A DNA stretch of 64,000 nt from Myxococcaceae bacterium. GTDB taxonomy: Bacteria > Myxococcota > Myxococcia > Myxococcales > Myxococcaceae. Position numbers and translations under genes: made by a program. Each line of letters begins with the position of its first letter. The stretch's first letter is position 1. The notes beneath the pieces are model-generated. The model searched no databases. It was given only the letters and a program-made list of their open reading frames with translations, and was not told the DNA's origin. The stretch covers positions 62,001 through 126,000 of the forward strand of contig JADGRA010000080.1 in the NCBI GenBank assembly GCA_017881265.1. The letters run 5' to 3'. Positions 43,256-52,125 of this stretch are shown one piece after another.

Positions 43256-44902
43256 GTGGGCGTGCTGGCTCTCCTCGTGACGTTGTCCCTGTCGGCGCGG
43301 GCCGAGACGTACGACGTCATCCTCGCCAACGGCCGCGTCGTGGACGGCACGGGGGCGCCGTGGTTCCGCGCCGACGTCGGCATTCGCGGCGACCGCATCG
43401 CGGCGGTGGGTGACCTGCACGGCGCGGTCACCAAAGAGCGCATCGACGTGAAGCAGCACTTCGTCGCCCCGGGCTTCATCGACATGCTTGGACAGTCGGC
43501 GGTCACGCTTCTCATCGACCCGCGCGCCGAATCCAAAATCCGCCAGGGAATTACCACCGAGCTGACGGGCGAAGGTCGAAGCGTCGCTCCCATGACGCCA
43601 GCCACCGTCGCCCAGCTGGCCGATGCGCTGGCCCTGCACCCGGTACGCATCGACTGGACTGACCTTTCTGGGTACTGGAAGCGATTTCGCGCCGCGCGTC
43701 CCGCCATCAACCTTGGGACCATCGTCGGCGCGTCCCAGGTCCGCGCTGCGGTGATGGGCTTCGGCGAGGACGCCCCCACGCCGGAGCAGCTCCTGCGCAT
43801 GCAGGTCGAGGTGCGGAAGCAGATGCGGCAGGGGGCTTTCGGACTCGGCTCTGCCCTGCAGTACGCGCCCGGACGCTACGCGTCGACCGAGGAGTTGGTG
43901 GCGCTGGCCCAGGCCGCCGCCAGCTGGGGCGGCTTCTACGCGACGCACATCCGCGACGAGGAGGACGGAGTGCTGGAGGCGCTGGAGGAGGCCATCCTCA
44001 TTGGTAAGCGCGCGCGCATTCCGGTGGACGTCTGGCATCTCAAGGTCGCCGGCAGGCGCAATTGGGGACGGATGGGCGAGGTGGTGCGGCGCATCTCCCA
44101 AGCCCGCTCCGAGGGCGTGGACATCGCTGCCAACGTCTACCCCTACACGGCTGGGATGAACGACCTCACCGCGGACCTGCCTGGATGGGCGATGGCCGGT
44201 GGCACGGCTGCCATGCTCGAGCGCCTGCGCGACCCCGCCCAGCGCCAACGCGTGGAGGCGGAGGTCACCCACGCCTGGGCCGACGCGGAGATACCCGAGC
44301 GCATCACGGTGACGGCCTGTCTGCTTCCGGAGGCCAAGGCAGCCGAGGGCAAGACGCTGGCGCAGCTGGCCAAGGAGCGCGGGGTGACACCCGCGGCGGC
44401 GCTGGTGGACCTCGTCCTCGTCGACCGCGGTAACACTTTTGTGGTCCGCTTCTTCGTGGATGAATCGGACCTTCGCCTGGCGATGTCCCAACCTTGGACG
44501 TCCTTCGGCACGGACGCCGCCGCCCTGGGGGTGGACGGTGCGTTCGCCTCGGACGGCACGCACCCGCGCGCCTTCGGCACCATGGCCCGGGTCCTCAACA
44601 AGTATGTGCGCGAGGAGAGGCTGTTTCCGCTGGAAGAGGCGGTGCGGAAGATGACGTCGCTGCCGGCAGCCCGCCTGGGACTCGCCGACCGGGGCCTGCT
44701 ACGCGCGGGGCTGGCCGCGGACGTGGTGGTCTTCGACGGCGAGGCCATCGCCGACACGGCCACCTACCCCAACCCCAAGCAATACCCGCTGGGCGTGGAC
44801 CTGGTGCTGGTGAACGGCCAGGTGGTGCTGCGCGACGGCATCCGCACCGGAGCCAGGCCAGGCCGTCCTCTGCTGCACCCCGCGCCGCCGGGACTTCAGT
44901 GA
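43256..44902 (+). CDS. D-aminoacylase-like amidohydrolase, periplasmic
   Basis: A 548-residue amidohydrolase-fold enzyme with an N-terminal signal peptide (about residues 1-17, ending LSARA). Segments of the N-acyl-D-amino-acid deacylase family are visible: the beta-sandwich entry VVDGTGAPWFRADVGIRGDRIAAVG, FYATHIRDEEDG near residue 225 and VDVWHLKVAG near 257 (metal His), and FGTDAAALG plus ASDGTHPRAFGTMARVL near 420. However, the usual PGFIDxHxH metal motif reads PGFIDMLGQSA, so the first His pair is absent, as in a divergent subgroup. Probably releases amino acids or small amides in the periplasm. Confidence 0.82.
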   Translation: MGVLALLVTLSLSARAETYDVILANGRVVDGTGAPWFRADVGIRGDRIAAVGDLHGAVTKERIDVKQHFVAPGFIDMLGQSAVTLLIDPRAESKIRQGITTELTGEGRSVAPMTPATVAQLADALALHPVRIDWTDLSGYWKRFRAARPAINLGTIVGASQVRAAVMGFGEDAPTPEQLLRMQVEVRKQMRQGAFGLGSALQYAPGRYASTEELVALAQAAASWGGFYATHIRDEEDGVLEALEEAILIGKRARIPVDVWHLKVAGRRNWGRMGEVVRRISQARSEGVDIAANVYPYTAGMNDLTADLPGWAMAGGTAAMLERLRDPAQRQRVEAEVTHAWADAEIPERITVTACLLPEAKAAEGKTLAQLAKERGVTPAAALVDLVLVDRGNTFVVRFFVDESDLRLAMSQPWTSFGTDAAALGVDGAFASDGTHPRAFGTMARVLNKYVREERLFPLEEAVRKMTSLPAARLGLADRGLLRAGLAADVVVFDGEAIADTATYPNPKQYPLGVDLVLVNGQVVLRDGIRTGARPGRPLLHPAPPGLQ

Positions 44903-44909
44903 CGTCCCG

Positions 44910-46421
44910 TCACGCAATCCGGCCTGGCGCGAGCGCCTTCCGGGGGACTTCCGCTTGGACGAAGACGCGGAAGAGCTCTTCATCGAGCGCCCCGGCCTTG
45001 GACTCCTGCTCGAGGATGGACAGGGCCTGCACTGTAGGCACGGCCTTCTTGTAGGGGCGGTCGGAGGCCGTCAGGGCGTCGTAGACGTCGGCGATGGCCA
45101 TCATCTTGGACTGCACCGGAATTTCCTCGGCGGGGATGGAACGGGGGTAGCCCTTTCCATTCAGCCGCTCGTGGTGGGCGTAGGCGATGGAGGGCACGCG
45201 GCGCAGCGCCCGCGTCCAGGGAATCTGCGAGAGGAAGCGGAAGGTGTGGGTGACGTGGCTCTCAATCTCCGTGCGCTCCTCGGCGGAAAGCGAGCCCCGG
45301 GGGATGGACAGGCACTCCAGCTCCCGCGGGATGAGGAGCGGTCGCTCCCGGCCAAACCCGTCATGGAAGTTGAGACGGGCCACCTCCGAGAGGCGCTCGA
45401 AACCGTCCCGGGCCATGACTGTCGGCTTGTTGCAGGCCAGAACGAAGTCGCGCATCTCGTCCAGTTGGGCGAACTCCCGGGCGAGCCGTCGCTCCTCCTC
45501 GGCCTCCACCTGTGGCAGCGCCTTGTCTCCGAGGAGTCCGACCGAGGCCAGGCGCCGCTGGTAACTCTTCAGCGCGAGGTCCTTCCGGGCCACTTCGAAG
45601 CGGGCCTCGAGGACCGCCAGCTCGTGCGGGTACAGCTTCTCTGCCTTCACCAGCACCGGCTCGCGGACCCCCACCTTGCCGAAGTCGTGGAGCAGGCTGG
45701 CGTAGCGAATCTCCTGCACGTCCTTCGTGCTGAAGCGCACCTGGGCGTACGGACCTCGGTCCACGTGCTCGAGCGCCTCGGCCAGGCCGACAGTGAGGGA
45801 GGCCACCCGGCCCGAGTGACCGGCGGTGGTCGGGTCCCGCGACTCGATGGCCACCACTGAGGCGGCGACGAAGCCCTCGAAGAGGCGGCTGATTTCCTCG
45901 TGGAGGAGCGCGTTCTCGATGGCCCCGGCGGCTTGCCCTCCCAGCGCCAGGAGTAACTCCGTGTCCTCCTCCCCGAAGGTGCCCTCGCGCTTGTTCAGCG
46001 CCTGCAGCACTCCGGTGACGTCCCCGTTCGCGTCCCGCATGGGAACGCACAGGACGGTGCGCGTGTGGTACCCGGTAGTCAGGTCGACGTCCCGGTTGAA
46101 GCGAGAGTCCTGGTAGGCGTCGGTGATGTTGATGACCTCGCCGGTCTCGGCCACCGTCCCGGCGATGCCGCGCCCCAGCTTGACGCGAATCTCCTTGGCT
46201 GCCCCTTGGGCGATTTTGCTCCACAGCTCGCCACGGTCCCGGTCCAGGATGAAGAGGGTGCACCGGTCGGCGTCCACCACCTTGGCCGCCTCGTGGATGA
46301 TGAGCGGCAGCAGCCGGTCCAGGTCCCGGGCGGCGGCCATCGCCTTGGCCACGTCGAGCACCGAGGTGAGCTTGCTGGCTCGCCGGGCCAAGTCCTGGAC
46401 GCTGTCGCCGCCGGGGCTCAT
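44910..46421 (-). CDS. GAF-HD-GYP-like phosphodiesterase/sensor
   Basis: A 503-residue protein. A GAF domain (about residues 20-180) includes VVDADRCTLFILDRD and TRTVLCVPMRD. An HD-type phosphohydrolase domain follows: H in TAGHSGRV near 200, HD in ASLLHDFGKVGV near 245, and HHERLNGKGYPRSIPAEEIP near 435, where GYP is present but Asn replaces the usual Asp after HHExx. Between the two halves is an insert of about 150 residues with long charged helices. Likely hydrolyses c-di-GMP or a related nucleotide, or has become a sensor. A response regulator lies 124 nt upstream on the same strand. Confidence 0.85.
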   Translation of the reverse strand: MSPGGDSVQDLARRASKLTSVLDVAKAMAAARDLDRLLPLIIHEAAKVVDADRCTLFILDRDRGELWSKIAQGAAKEIRVKLGRGIAGTVAETGEVINITDAYQDSRFNRDVDLTTGYHTRTVLCVPMRDANGDVTGVLQALNKREGTFGEEDTELLLALGGQAAGAIENALLHEEISRLFEGFVAASVVAIESRDPTTAGHSGRVASLTVGLAEALEHVDRGPYAQVRFSTKDVQEIRYASLLHDFGKVGVREPVLVKAEKLYPHELAVLEARFEVARKDLALKSYQRRLASVGLLGDKALPQVEAEEERRLAREFAQLDEMRDFVLACNKPTVMARDGFERLSEVARLNFHDGFGRERPLLIPRELECLSIPRGSLSAEERTEIESHVTHTFRFLSQIPWTRALRRVPSIAYAHHERLNGKGYPRSIPAEEIPVQSKMMAIADVYDALTASDRPYKKAVPTVQALSILEQESKAGALDEELFRVFVQAEVPRKALAPGRIA

Positions 46422-46501
46422 CGCCTCTCCCTTCTAACCCACGACCCCAGAAAGTCGCACGGCGCCTCTGGACCGCGTAGCGGTTCCAGGGCGCCTGTGC
46501 T

Positions 46502-46532
46502 GGCTCCGGTCGGGAGGGGGTCGCCCGGAGCC
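46502..46532 (-). terminator. Hairpin between response regulator and GAF-HD gene
   Basis: GGCTCCGG (46502-46509) pairs with CCGGAGCC (46525-46532). It lies 13 nt after the response-regulator stop on the minus strand. No T-run follows, so it may be a weak or Rho-assisted terminator or an RNA-stability element. Confidence 0.3.
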
Positions 46533-46545
46533 TTCAGCCGAAAGC

Positions 46546-46920
46546 CTAGTTTTCGACGCCAGCGAGCCGGGCCACCTTGGACATGAAGCTCGGGTCGAAT
46601 GGCTTGACGTCATAATCGTCCGCACCCAGCTCAAGGCAGACGTGCCGGGTGAACTGGTCCTCAATCGCCGACAGCACCAGCACTTTGATGTGCTTCGTCC
46701 GGGGGTCCTTCTTGAGCATCGCCAGGAGGTCCCGACCATCCACGTGCTGCTTGAGGTCGAGGATGATGACGGCCGGCTGGTGCTTGAGCGCGAGCTCGTG
46801 CACTAGGTGCGAGCTGGTGTCGGTGATGTAGGAAAGGCCGGCCCGCCGGGCCTCGCGGGCCAGCGCGGCAACCACGCCGGGTTCGTCGTCTGCGATGAGG
46901 ATGGTCGGCTTGTCAGCCAT
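46546..46920 (-). CDS. Single-domain response regulator
   Basis: A 124-residue REC domain. The acidic pocket is IADDEPG near residue 10; the phospho-acceptor Asp is in VIILDLKQHVDG near 55 (DLKQHVDG instead of the usual DxxMPxMDG), the switch residue is in VLVLSAIED near 84, and Lys in DYDVKPFD near 107. No output domain, so it acts by protein contact like CheY. The ATG at 46920 is at the natural domain start; the longer open frame upstream is a shadow. It is likely part of the GAF-HD unit. No histidine kinase is nearby. Confidence 0.88.
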   Translation of the reverse strand: MADKPTILIADDEPGVVAALAREARRAGLSYITDTSSHLVHELALKHQPAVIILDLKQHVDGRDLLAMLKKDPRTKHIKVLVLSAIEDQFTRHVCLELGADDYDVKPFDPSFMSKVARLAGVEN

Positions 46921-47379
46921 GGTCAGCTCGAAAGGGGAAGTGTCTGCAACCCGATGATCGCAAGAACGGTTCCAACCAGGACGCCTGCAAATCCGGGGCT
47001 TTGAACGGGGCCTCCCTGGGTCAGGGGTGGGCTGGAGGTCGGGCCCACCCCGGTTCCGGAAAACCCGGAGACTGCCGGAGGGCACGCAGGGCCTGCCGCG
47101 CGGACGACGTCCCCCAGGACGGTGGGTGGAATGCTTTCCGAGCGCGGCCGCCACCCGCTGAGGTGAGGCCCCGTGCAGTCGAGGCACTACTACGGCATCG
47201 CCGCCCGCTTCCCGGTGGCCCGTGTGGGCCGGCGGGAACGGCTTGGCGAGTCCGCGCATTTCCTGGCGTGCGCTCCTGCGACTGTCCGGACGTTGACGTG
47301 GCGTTCCAGCATCGGCTACGAGGTCCCCTCCCGCAGGCCGTCGGCGCAAACGTCGGCGGCCCACCGGCAGTCCGTCGTC
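46921..47379. other. 459-nt intergenic region upstream of tRNA-Pro
   Basis: No convincing gene is seen on either strand. It must hold the promoter of the response-regulator gene (minus) and of the tRNA (plus). A TTGACG at 47293-47298 with TACGAG at 47317-47322 (18-nt spacing) is a plausible tRNA promoter about 58 nt before the tRNA. The rest is GC-rich without repeats. Confidence 0.4.
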
Positions 47380-47454
<75 letters not shown>

Positions 47455-47460
47455 AGGTTA

Positions 47461-47507
47461 AAGGGGTCGGAGTTGCTCGGGTTTTCACTGTGCGACTCCG
47501 GCCCCTT
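47461..47507 (+). terminator. Long hairpin just after tRNA-Pro
   Basis: The arms AAGGGGTCGGAGTTGC (47461-47476) and GCGACTCCGGCCCCTT (47492-47507) pair over all 16 positions, 14 Watson-Crick and two G-U, around a 15-nt loop. It begins 7 nt after the tRNA. There is no clear U-tract, so it may be a Rho-independent terminator of a non-standard kind, a 3'-processing signal, or a small RNA. Confidence 0.5.
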
Positions 47508-47705
47508 CGACTTTCCCAAACGAGTAGGGGAAGCGGGGGGACACAGCCGGACGCTGCAGCCCGAAAGCGCGGCGCTTCGGGGTCCGGCATTCGCTCCAGC
47601 TGCAGGCGATTCACCTCCGCCCGAAGGAAGTCCGTTGCCAGATGGCCTCGAGGAGGGCGCGTCCATCGCACGGGCGTGCGGGCTGGACCTGCGCTCGAGG
47701 TGCCG

Positions 47706-48443
47706 TCAGCCCCCGACGCCGGTCAGCCATCTCGCGAACGCCATCCACCCCGGAGTGCCGGACACCCAGAGGCGAAGCGGCTGCGAGGCCACCAGCGCCA
47801 GGCCGCCCCACAGCGTGGCTGGGTGGAGTCGATGGCGGGTCGAGAGGTCCCACATCACCAGCGGAACCAGGAACAGGTCGGTGATCCCGAAGAATGCCGG
47901 GGGCCCAGCCTGCATCATGGCGAACGGCCAGCGGGCGATCGCAGCCGTGATGATAGCGATGGAGCCGAGGAGCATGAGCCGCTTGTGGGTCTGGGCGTCG
48001 CGCCGCCGCGCAACGGCGGAGCCGACCAGCGAGGAGAACAGCGCCATGTCGAAGAGCGGGATGGCGAGGAACTGGAGCGGGGGAACGGAAACCCCTACGA
48101 AGCCGCCGGGACGGCGCGCCGCGATGAGGGCCCCGGCCGTGCCCATGGCGACCATCGCCACGGCGAGCACGGCACCCACAGCCCCGAGTCGCCGGTGCAC
48201 GTCGGTTCGTCCCAAGCTCACCAGCGAGGTCTGGACGACGAGCAGCACGAACCAGCCCGTGAAGACCGCACCGTGCAGATAGAAGATGGTCTCCGGCGGC
48301 GCCGGATGGTCGGGAAACCAGGGTCGGAGGAAGAAGCTCCGGGCGAAGCCGAGGAGGACCACGCCGAGAGTGGCGAGCGCCATGCCCAAATAGAACGAGC
48401 GCTCGGCAGACCAACCGACACGCGTCAAGGCGAGGGTGGTCAT
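47706..48443 (-). CDS. Multi-pass membrane protein of unknown function
   Basis: A 245-residue protein with about seven membrane segments. Conserved-looking His residues lie at helix ends: FYLHGAVFTGWF, DVHRRLGAVG and HKRLMLLGSIA, a pattern like small predicted heme-binding or DUF2306-type membrane proteins, though no match is certain. The ATG at 48443 starts a short polar segment before the first helix. No operon partner. Role unknown; a cytochrome-like redox function is one option. Confidence 0.65.
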   Translation of the reverse strand: MTTLALTRVGWSAERSFYLGMALATLGVVLLGFARSFFLRPWFPDHPAPPETIFYLHGAVFTGWFVLLVVQTSLVSLGRTDVHRRLGAVGAVLAVAMVAMGTAGALIAARRPGGFVGVSVPPLQFLAIPLFDMALFSSLVGSAVARRRDAQTHKRLMLLGSIAIITAAIARWPFAMMQAGPPAFFGITDLFLVPLVMWDLSTRHRLHPATLWGGLALVASQPLRLWVSGTPGWMAFARWLTGVGG

Positions 48444-48758
48444 CGGGGCATTTCCTCGGCGGCAGGAACCGTGTCGCGCTCCGACGCCCTAGCACACCCC
48501 GCTAGCCAGAGCGCGTCCTGGTCCCTGAGTAATACCGGGAAGATCGGCGAGCTGCAGCGTCTCACAGCCCGCCCGGGGCGTTCCGAACAAGAGGTCCTAA
48601 GCTGCCGGAAGCGGCTCCGGATGAGGCGGTTTCCACGCCGTGAAGGGCCCGCTTCGAAGTGCTTATCCTTCGCCCTTTCCAATGACCTCGACGCCGGCGT
48701 CTTGTAGCGTCCCAGCCGTCGTCGGCGAGGTCAGGGGAGTCACGCGGGTGAGCGACGG
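48444..48758. other. 315-nt intergenic region
   Basis: No supported gene. It lies between the divergent membrane-protein gene (minus) and the FadL-type gene (plus), so promoters for both are expected. TAGCGT at 48706-48711 is a possible -10 for the plus-strand gene, with a leader of about 45 nt. Nothing else is recognisable. Confidence 0.3.
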
Positions 48759-50159
48759 ATGACAGCGGTAGGCGCGGTCTGTCGACGCTCGGGGCGCACG
48801 GTCATCGTCGCTTTCTGCCTGTGTCTTCCTGGGTGGGCGGCCGCGCAGCCGCAGGTGTTCTTCCCACCGACGCTGCTCGTCCCGAATTACAACCGTGTGT
48901 TTCCGGGGCTCGACGAGTCCATCGAGGCGGGTGCCTCGATGGTTCGGGCCGGCACGCCACCGGCGCTCTGGTACAACCCGGCCGGCCTCGTGCTCTCCAC
49001 CCGCACGACGGTGAATGCCAGTGTCCAGGGCTACCAAATCAGCTTCGTGCAGGGCTCGAACGCGCTGAACGGAGGCACCCAGCAGTCCAACTTCAGCGCC
49101 GTGCCGACGTTTGTCGGCATCGTGCTTGGTGAGGAGGCCATCCATCTGAAGGACGTCCGCTTCGGGTTCGGGATGAGCAACCCCATCTCCTGGAACCAGG
49201 GCCTCAACAACGGAGCACCGCTGCCGAACGGAGCGGGCATCCTCTACACGGTGAGCTCGTCGTTCACGCAGTACGAAGGGGCCGCCGCGGTGGCGTATGC
49301 CGTGAGCGACTCGCTCAGGTTTGGCTTCGAGCTAGCCGTCCCGTACACGGAAATCGGCGACAGCGGCCAGCTCAACGGTTCCGTGGCCACCAGCAGCTCC
49401 CTCTCCAGCTCGGTTCACACCATTTCCCTGTACGGCTACAACGTTCACCTTCTTCCACAGCTGAGCGTGCAGTGGGACGCCCTGCCCTGGTTGGGGGTGG
49501 GGGCGGTGCTTCAGCCGCCGGCGCTGTTCCTTTTTTCCGGGGGGAATCTGACGTTGCAAACCCTGGATTCGACGTCAGCGACCTCGCCGGGGCTGACGCG
49601 ACAGCTGAGCTTTCGCGACACCAGCGCCTCCTTCCACTACCAAATCCCCGGAGAAATCACCGGCGGGGCAGCCTTCCACTTCGGGCCGGTCGAGTTCGAG
49701 CTGGACGTCCACTGGTACATCGCCACCGGGCCCTACACTCTGCTCAGCTCGAGCGCGCCGGTCCAAACTGTCACCTCCATGAACGGTACGCCGCCTCAGA
49801 AGGTCGTCACCCCCTTCCCCAGCCAGGTGTGGGGCACGAAGAATGTCTTCGACGTGAACATCGGCGGCAGCGTCCGGCTGAGCAAGCTCATCAAGCTGCT
49901 CGCCGGCTTCTACACGGACCAGGCGCCGGGCAACGTGCCCTCCAACATCTTCCAACGCATTACCCTGTACGGCGCCCGCGCTGGCATCGCCTTCAGCAGC
50001 TCGCACCTCTCCGGCTCGCTTGGCTTCGGGTACGAACGCGGAAGCACCTCGGTGCCGCTGCAGGTGCACCCGCCGGGAAATGTGCAGCCCGTCGACCTCA
50101 CCCAGGCCCTCACCATTCAAACGCTGAGCCTGCTCTTCGCGCTCGCCTACGTCTTCTAG
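48759..50159 (+). CDS. Outer-membrane porin of the OmpP1/FadL family
   Basis: A 466-residue protein with a signal peptide (about residues 1-29, ending GWAAAQ). The mature N-terminus contains the hatch-like segment AGASMVRAGTPPALWYNPAGL, the FadL-family NPAGL signature. The rest alternates short amphipathic strands, and it ends in an aromatic residue (FALAYVF), expected for an outer-membrane barrel. FadL-type channels take up long-chain fatty acids or other hydrophobic compounds. Base composition is less extreme than that of the neighbours, as is common for surface proteins. Confidence 0.85.
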   Translation: MTAVGAVCRRSGRTVIVAFCLCLPGWAAAQPQVFFPPTLLVPNYNRVFPGLDESIEAGASMVRAGTPPALWYNPAGLVLSTRTTVNASVQGYQISFVQGSNALNGGTQQSNFSAVPTFVGIVLGEEAIHLKDVRFGFGMSNPISWNQGLNNGAPLPNGAGILYTVSSSFTQYEGAAAVAYAVSDSLRFGFELAVPYTEIGDSGQLNGSVATSSSLSSSVHTISLYGYNVHLLPQLSVQWDALPWLGVGAVLQPPALFLFSGGNLTLQTLDSTSATSPGLTRQLSFRDTSASFHYQIPGEITGGAAFHFGPVEFELDVHWYIATGPYTLLSSSAPVQTVTSMNGTPPQKVVTPFPSQVWGTKNVFDVNIGGSVRLSKLIKLLAGFYTDQAPGNVPSNIFQRITLYGARAGIAFSSSHLSGSLGFGYERGSTSVPLQVHPPGNVQPVDLTQALTIQTLSLLFALAYVF

Positions 50160-50185
50160 GCTGCTCGGTCCCCCTCGGGGGCCTG

Positions 50186-51993
50186 TCACTTCAGGGTGAA
50201 GTAGACGTGTGCGCCCTTCTCCTTTTCAGCGCGCTCGCCTCCCTGGACGAGAAAGAGGCGCCCCGCCTCCACCTGCCCGCCCTGCAGAATGCGGTCCCGC
50301 GCCACCTCGGCGCGGCGCCGGGCGAGTGCTGGCAACGCTTCTGGGCCCAGGTCCACGGTGGCCAGCAGCCGCGCCTCAAGTTCGGTGGTGGTGGGAGGCG
50401 TCGCGGGCTTCGCGTCCTGCGGGAAGGCGCGCCGGTACTCGGCTTCGATGAACTTGACGTACTCGTCCTCCAGCAATTCCACCTTGTCCAAAGACGCGGC
50501 GCCGCCGCGCCGGCCCTGCGGGGCCTTCCATTTCTCCTCGCGGGCGCGGCGGCGGAGCCCCTCGCGGCGTAGCACGGCGCCATCCGTGGAGGTGTCCACC
50601 GTGCCCTGGATTTCCAGTTGCAGGGCGGGCCGGCTGTAGAGGGCCTTGGCCAGGTTTTGCAGCGTCTTTTCGCCTCGCGCGTCCACGTCCGAGGTGCCCA
50701 CGGCGAAGTCCACCAAGTCCAGTCGCTCGTTGCCGCCTCCGAAGAGCGCGCCCAGCGCGGCGAAGGGAGCAGTCACAATCTTTGCGAAGACGTTTCCCAC
50801 GGCGTGCCAGATGAGCTTGCCCAGGCGGAACTCCGGGTCGTCCACGTTGCCGTCCACCGGGACGTCCAGCTCGATGACGCCATCTCGGTCCTGCAGCACC
50901 GCGAGCCCGAGCTTCACCGGGAGCTTGGTGGCGTCCGGGCTGTGGGTCTCCTCGCCCAGCGTGAGCTGGTCCACGCGCACCAGGTTCTGCGCATCCAGGT
51001 GCCGCTGGGACACCTTGTAGCCGAGGTCCAGGTCGAGCTTTCCCTTTTCCAGGGCGAAGCCCACGTACTTGCCGAAGTACGGCCCGAGGGGCGTGAGGTC
51101 GATTCCCTTCGAGGTGACTTTCAGGTCCGTCGCGTCGTTCTTCATTCGCGGGCTCAGCGTGCCGCTCACCTTCAGGGGGCCGCCCCCCCTGGACCCGCAC
51201 CGTCCCATCCAGCAAGTCATAGTCAACGCTCTGCTCGTAGTAGGGCGCGTACTTGGGGAGCCGAATCCCGTCGAGCGTCAGCATGCCTTCCGAGCGGATG
51301 GGGTCGATGTGGACCGAGCCGCTCCAGGAAAATGTCTCGCCCGCCTCGGTGGTACCGCTGAAGGCGTACGGACTCTTTGCATCGGCGCGGGTGCGGAAGT
51401 CATCCAGACGGATGGTGACGGGCCCCAACGTCGTGTGAGAGGGGCGGGCACGGGACGTGTCCGTGAAGTCGAGCTGGGCTTCTTCGAGCGCCAGGTGGTC
51501 GACGCCGAAGACGAAGGGCCGGCTCGGCGGAGCGCCGGTGTCCGCGGGCGAGGGGGCCGCCTCGGGCGCCTGGTTGAGGAGGTCCGAAAAATTGAGGCTC
51601 CCGTCCTTGGCCAGGCTTACCCGGGCCCGCAGTCGGACCAGCTGCAGCGCGTCCAAGTCGAGCTCGCGCTTCAGGATGGGGGGAGCCGACCATTCACGTA
51701 GAGGCGGTCCCAGGAGATGAACGGACTGCCGTCGCGGTCCTTCACCAGAAGCCCGTCGATGGTCAGCGAGAGTGCGAAGGGGTTGGCCCGGACCCGCTGG
51801 ACGGTCACCTCGCGGTGAAGCGCCTCCCCGAGTCGTTGTTCGAGCTGCCGGTGCAGCACCCAGGGGAAGAGGAGGAACCCCGTCCCGGCGTACAGGACGA
51901 GAAGGGTCCCGGCCGCGATGAACCAGCGACGACGCCGGAGGACGAAGTGCCGGATGGACTGAAGCGCCGTTTTCGCTCGGCCGTCTCTCCCAC
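50186..51993 (-). pseudogene. DUF748 (AsmA-like) gene broken by frameshifts
   Basis: The coding signal moves between frames. GTG at 51993 (GETAERK) is in one frame; from about 51957 the next frame encodes the membrane helix WFIAAGTLLVLYAGTGFLLF and the segment to 51690; then the third frame from 51685 to 51190 (KDGSLNFSDLL; SWSGSVHIDPIRSEG); then back to the second frame to the stop (TDLKVTSKGIDLTPLGPYFG; DGVIELDVPVDGNVDDPEF; OmpA-like end). The shifts fall at runs AAAA, CCCCCC and GGGGGGG (minus strand). Parts fit the DUF748 family, which spans the periplasm for lipid transport. The middle of the usual domain also seems missing. It may be a decayed gene or contain homopolymer sequencing errors. 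Confidence 0.7.
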
Positions 51994-52125
51994 CGGTCCC
52001 TCGTACTACACGCGCGGAAGGCTTTGGGCGGTGCCCTGAGGCGCCCAGGGAGAAAATAAGAGGCAGCCCGGGGGACAGCCGTCGGGTAGCCTGGCCCGGC
52101 GTCGCACCTTAGGGCGGAGGGGCAA

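Noticed and set aside
51805..51993. Separate 62-residue minus-strand ORF
   Set aside because: Only its first dozen codons look coding and they join the DUF748 gene by a frame change; the rest is Ser/Gly-rich shadow.
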